A stretch of DNA of 18,573 nt, taken from Amoebophrya sp. AT5.2. Its lineage: Eukaryota; Sar; Dinophyceae; Syndiniales; Amoebophryaceae. The translations under genes were made by a program, and so were the position numbers. Positions within the stretch are counted from its first letter, which is position 1. Each line of letters starts with the position of its first letter. Of the stretch, positions 16,442-18,573 are shown in pieces. Location: assembly GCA_005223375.1 (NCBI GenBank), contig RXOD01004760.1:1-18573 (forward strand), given 5' to 3'. Below the pieces are notes generated by a model that was given only the letters and a program-made list of their open reading frames with translations, ran no database searches and was not told the DNA's origin.

Positions 16442-18003
16442 TCAACGCAAGAAAGTATGGCTTAGTTCAATACGGTCCACCACTCCGTTGTCCAGCTTTC
16501 GCAGTTCCGTGACCAGGAACGGCATTTTCGGCCGCACGGATTGGTCTGGCGAGATGCACTTGAGCGCCAGAACTGCGATTGCGCGAGCGATCTGGGGGTC
16601 CCAATCGGCGGCGACATCTAAACGCGTTATTACCTCCTCCACGTCGTACCGAAGTGTATTTGCCAGGAACGTGAATCTATTCGGCTCAAGTGGATCTGGA
16701 ACGGCGGGTGCAATTGCGGTGAGCAGCTCCAGCAGCACCATCCCGAAGGCGTACACTTCGCTGCTCTTTGTCGAGGTGGCCTCAATGCATTTCTGGAAAA
16801 CTTTCCGTCCGCAGCTCACGCATATCAGACCACTGTGCCGCGAGCGGGGACTATCGATCTATGAAACGATATCTGAATCCTCAAGCAGGGTGGTCCAGCT
16901 CCGACCACTATCGAGAGAGGCGAGGCTTTCTGGCTACGGCAAAACCGCCGGGCCGGGCCATCCTTGCTAGGCCTCGCAAAAGGCGACAAACGCACGGCGA
17001 CGCAGGAAGGACAAGGAGGAGTGCCCGGAACCTAAGTGAGAACCCCGGGAACGCCACACTTTATCTTGGGGCACACGCGCGTCCCTGTGGCCATTTCGGC
17101 CAGTCATCCTCTCGAAGGCGCGCCCAAGGCCGAGTGGTATGGAGACGCAAAAGCGATACAACTGGGCGAAATGCATTGCCTCCGGAGCTAATCTCCGACA
17201 CGATCCCGGAGTTTATGTAGTGGGGACACACGTAGCCGGCGGTTCCCGCCGTCTGCGTCACGTGGGCGGTCTGCTCCGCTTTCGACTTCGCGGACATGGC
17301 CAAGCCAAAATCGCCGACCTTCGCGGTGTTCTTGCGATCCAGAATTATGTTCGGCGTCTTGATGTCCCGATGGAACGCCTTCGGCTTGGCGTTGTGCAGA
17401 TGCGAAAGCCTGTGGAAAATCGTTATCGCTATTTCAATGTAACAGAAACAACTAGTTCTTCCTCCGTCTACACCTCTTCTCAAAGCCAGCGCGCAGCCAG
17501 AGCCACACCACGGCCCAAGATGATTCGAAAGTTTTACTTCGTAAATTAATTATGCGACCGACGTTGATGTACCCCTGCGCTGCGTCCAGTGCTACGCTTG
17601 TCCGCAGCTTCCCCGAGAAGGGTTTCGCGCCTTCCCGTGCCCAGCGAATTCTGTGGTGCACGTCTCCGCCGCTAAGCAGTTCGTACACCAGCATGTGCTT
17701 CTGTTTTTCGGTTCCCGACCCACTCCCGTCACTCCCCCGCGCGAAGCCCATCAGGATCACTAGGTTCGGGTGCCGAAACCTGCTCAAGATGCGGACCTCG
17801 TCGTCGAAGCCCGCCTGGTCCGGGTTCGATTCGATCACTTTGATCGCGACCTCGTTCCCGTCCTCGAGCGTGCCCTTGTACACGGCGCCGAACGCGCCCG
17901 CTCCTAGGCGGTTCCAGTGCGCCCAGTTGTCGGTGGCGCGCGCCAGCACATTGTAGTCCATCTCCAGCTCGTCCAGTGCCCCAGAACTGTGAAAACCCGA
18001 CAT
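16442..18003 (-). CDS. RLK/Pelle-like protein kinase (three exons)
   Basis: Exon 1 is 18003-17573 and exon 2 starts at 17409 (intron 17410-17572, GTACAT...CACAG, restoring LDAAQG-LSHLHN). Exon 3 is 16792-16442. ATG 18003 starts MSGFHSSG. Kinase landmarks: glycine loop GAGAFGAVYKG (34-43), VAIK lysine K55, EVRIL glutamate E69, FRHPNLVILMG, catalytic HRDIKTPN (H157-N164, an RD kinase), DFG 177-179, GTAGYVCPHY, SSEVYAFGMVLLELLT and CISPDQSVRPKM. The family covers plant RLKs and animal IRAK/Pelle; Ser/Thr activity is expected. There is no signal peptide, membrane helix or receptor domain, so it is a cytoplasmic form. The exon 2/3 junction is uncertain: donors at 17201 (GTGTCG), or GTTGTA/GTATCG near 17160, keep phase 0 but insert extra residues after GIV(SE). 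The gene is probably intact. Confidence 0.88.
16783..17178. mobile_element. Inverted-repeat element filling kinase intron 2 (introner-like)
   Basis: CAATGCATTTC at 16783-16793 and its exact reverse complement GAAATGCATTG at 17168-17178 bound a 396-bp segment. Both ends are flanked by CCT (16780-16782 and 17179-17181), as expected for a 3-bp target duplication. The acceptor CAG used for exon 3 (16793-16795) overlaps one terminal repeat. No transposase is encoded. The palindromic AATGCATT core inside the repeat weakens the chance argument somewhat. Confidence 0.45.
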
Positions 18004-18438
18004 GCTTCTGCTTCGGCTCCGGCTACCGACCGATGCGGCGGAAAGAGTTTTATATGAATCAATGACGCCGGAGATGGGCTACAGGAAAGCTATCAGGTGC
18101 GCAGATCGCCGAGTGTTGTGGAGCGATGGAGCGAGACGGCCGGTCTGAGGAACGAACCTAGAGGCAACACCGCCTGCGAAAAGAGGGACGCACGTAGCGT
18201 AGCGTCACGGAGCCACGTTACCGATCAACACGAAGGCCATGTTGAATGATGTCGATAAATGTAGATGAAGATAGCGGTGCAGTAGAATATCTAGCTTACC
18301 ATTCCTTCGGCAGGCACCGGCAGGGCCTCACATTTCATTACTATCAAACGAGGACCAGCAAATTAATTACTACAATCTAGTCCACCAAAGTCAATCATTT
18401 ACTCCAGAAGCACCGTGGTTGATATTTTATCTATTTAC
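18004..18438. other. 5' region of the kinase gene
   Basis: About 435 bases upstream of the kinase ATG, without a supported gene on either strand. I see no repeat or conserved RNA. Promoter and 5' leader of the kinase presumably lie here. Confidence 0.35.
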
Positions 18439-18469
18439 AAGGCTGGGCCGGGCGGAGCCCGGCCGCCTT
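18439..18469. repeat. Strong GC-rich hairpin
   Basis: GGCCGGGC (18446-18453) pairs perfectly with GCCCGGCC (18457-18464) across a GGA loop. An outer AAGGC/GCCTT stem (18439-18443 with 18465-18469) is separated by a 2-base bulge. The surrounding DNA is AT-rich, so the hairpin stands out. Function unknown. Confidence 0.65.
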
Positions 18470-18573
18470 GGGTCGATCCATCGTGCCGATGAGCGGCGTT
18501 CCTGGTTAAAAAGAGCCAACGTGTCACGGTCGGCATCTACAGACGCTGACGCAGAGGCAAACTCCTTTTTAGT
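18470..18573. other. Right window edge, nothing recognised
   Basis: Short stretch after the hairpin with no gene or element that I can support. Confidence 0.3.

Noticed and set aside
16675..16690. GGCTCAAG resembling the end of the spliced leader
   Set aside because: Only the last eight or so bases match, and it lies inside conserved kinase coding sequence.

Overview
The window looks like nuclear DNA of a dinoflagellate-lineage protist. Proteins are interrupted by short GT-AG introns (83-447 nt). The best-defined genes include a DUS3-type tRNA-dihydrouridine synthase, a mitochondrial two-helix ATP-synthase-b-like protein and a Pelle/RLK-like kinase of a style I associate with dinoflagellates. 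A minus-strand 21-mer (4309-4329) matches 19 of 21 positions of the dinoflagellate trans-spliced leader as I remember it. A compact genome such as a syndinian (Amoebophrya-like) is one possibility, but I cannot fix the genus.

Every gene I can support is on the minus strand, so the layout below runs right to left, in transcription order. (1) 18003-16442: RLK/Pelle-like protein kinase in three exons. Its second intron carries a ~396-bp element with perfect 11-bp inverted ends. (2) 16036-11675: a 1453-residue regulatory or scaffold protein with a Tudor-like domain, one clear FHA domain, a second FHA-like region and a long disordered tail. A cryptic in-frame last exon (11563-11285) could add a membrane anchor. 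(3) 10920-8415: a six-exon, 498-residue mitochondrial membrane protein, probably ATP synthase subunit b. (4) 7633-4754: two-exon DUS3, 880 residues. (5) 4329-3943: leader-like sequence, short untranslated stretch and an 83-codon ORF, possibly a small gene or a retroposed copy. (6) 3139 to beyond base 1: a large open frame fusing a GT32/Gly_transf_sug-type glycosyltransferase domain to a Stealth-family sugar-phosphate transferase domain, truncated by the left window edge.

Intergenic DNA is modest. Three copies of a degenerate repeat lie just past the stop codons of DUS3 and of the small ORF, which suggests a mobile or duplicated 3'-UTR-type element. The genes share no pathway. The arrangement fits the unidirectional gene clusters typical of dinoflagellates.

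The most novel items are the GT32-Stealth fusion with its duplicated linker, the leader-like relic, the inverted-repeat element in the kinase intron, and the possible tail-anchor exon of the FHA protein.
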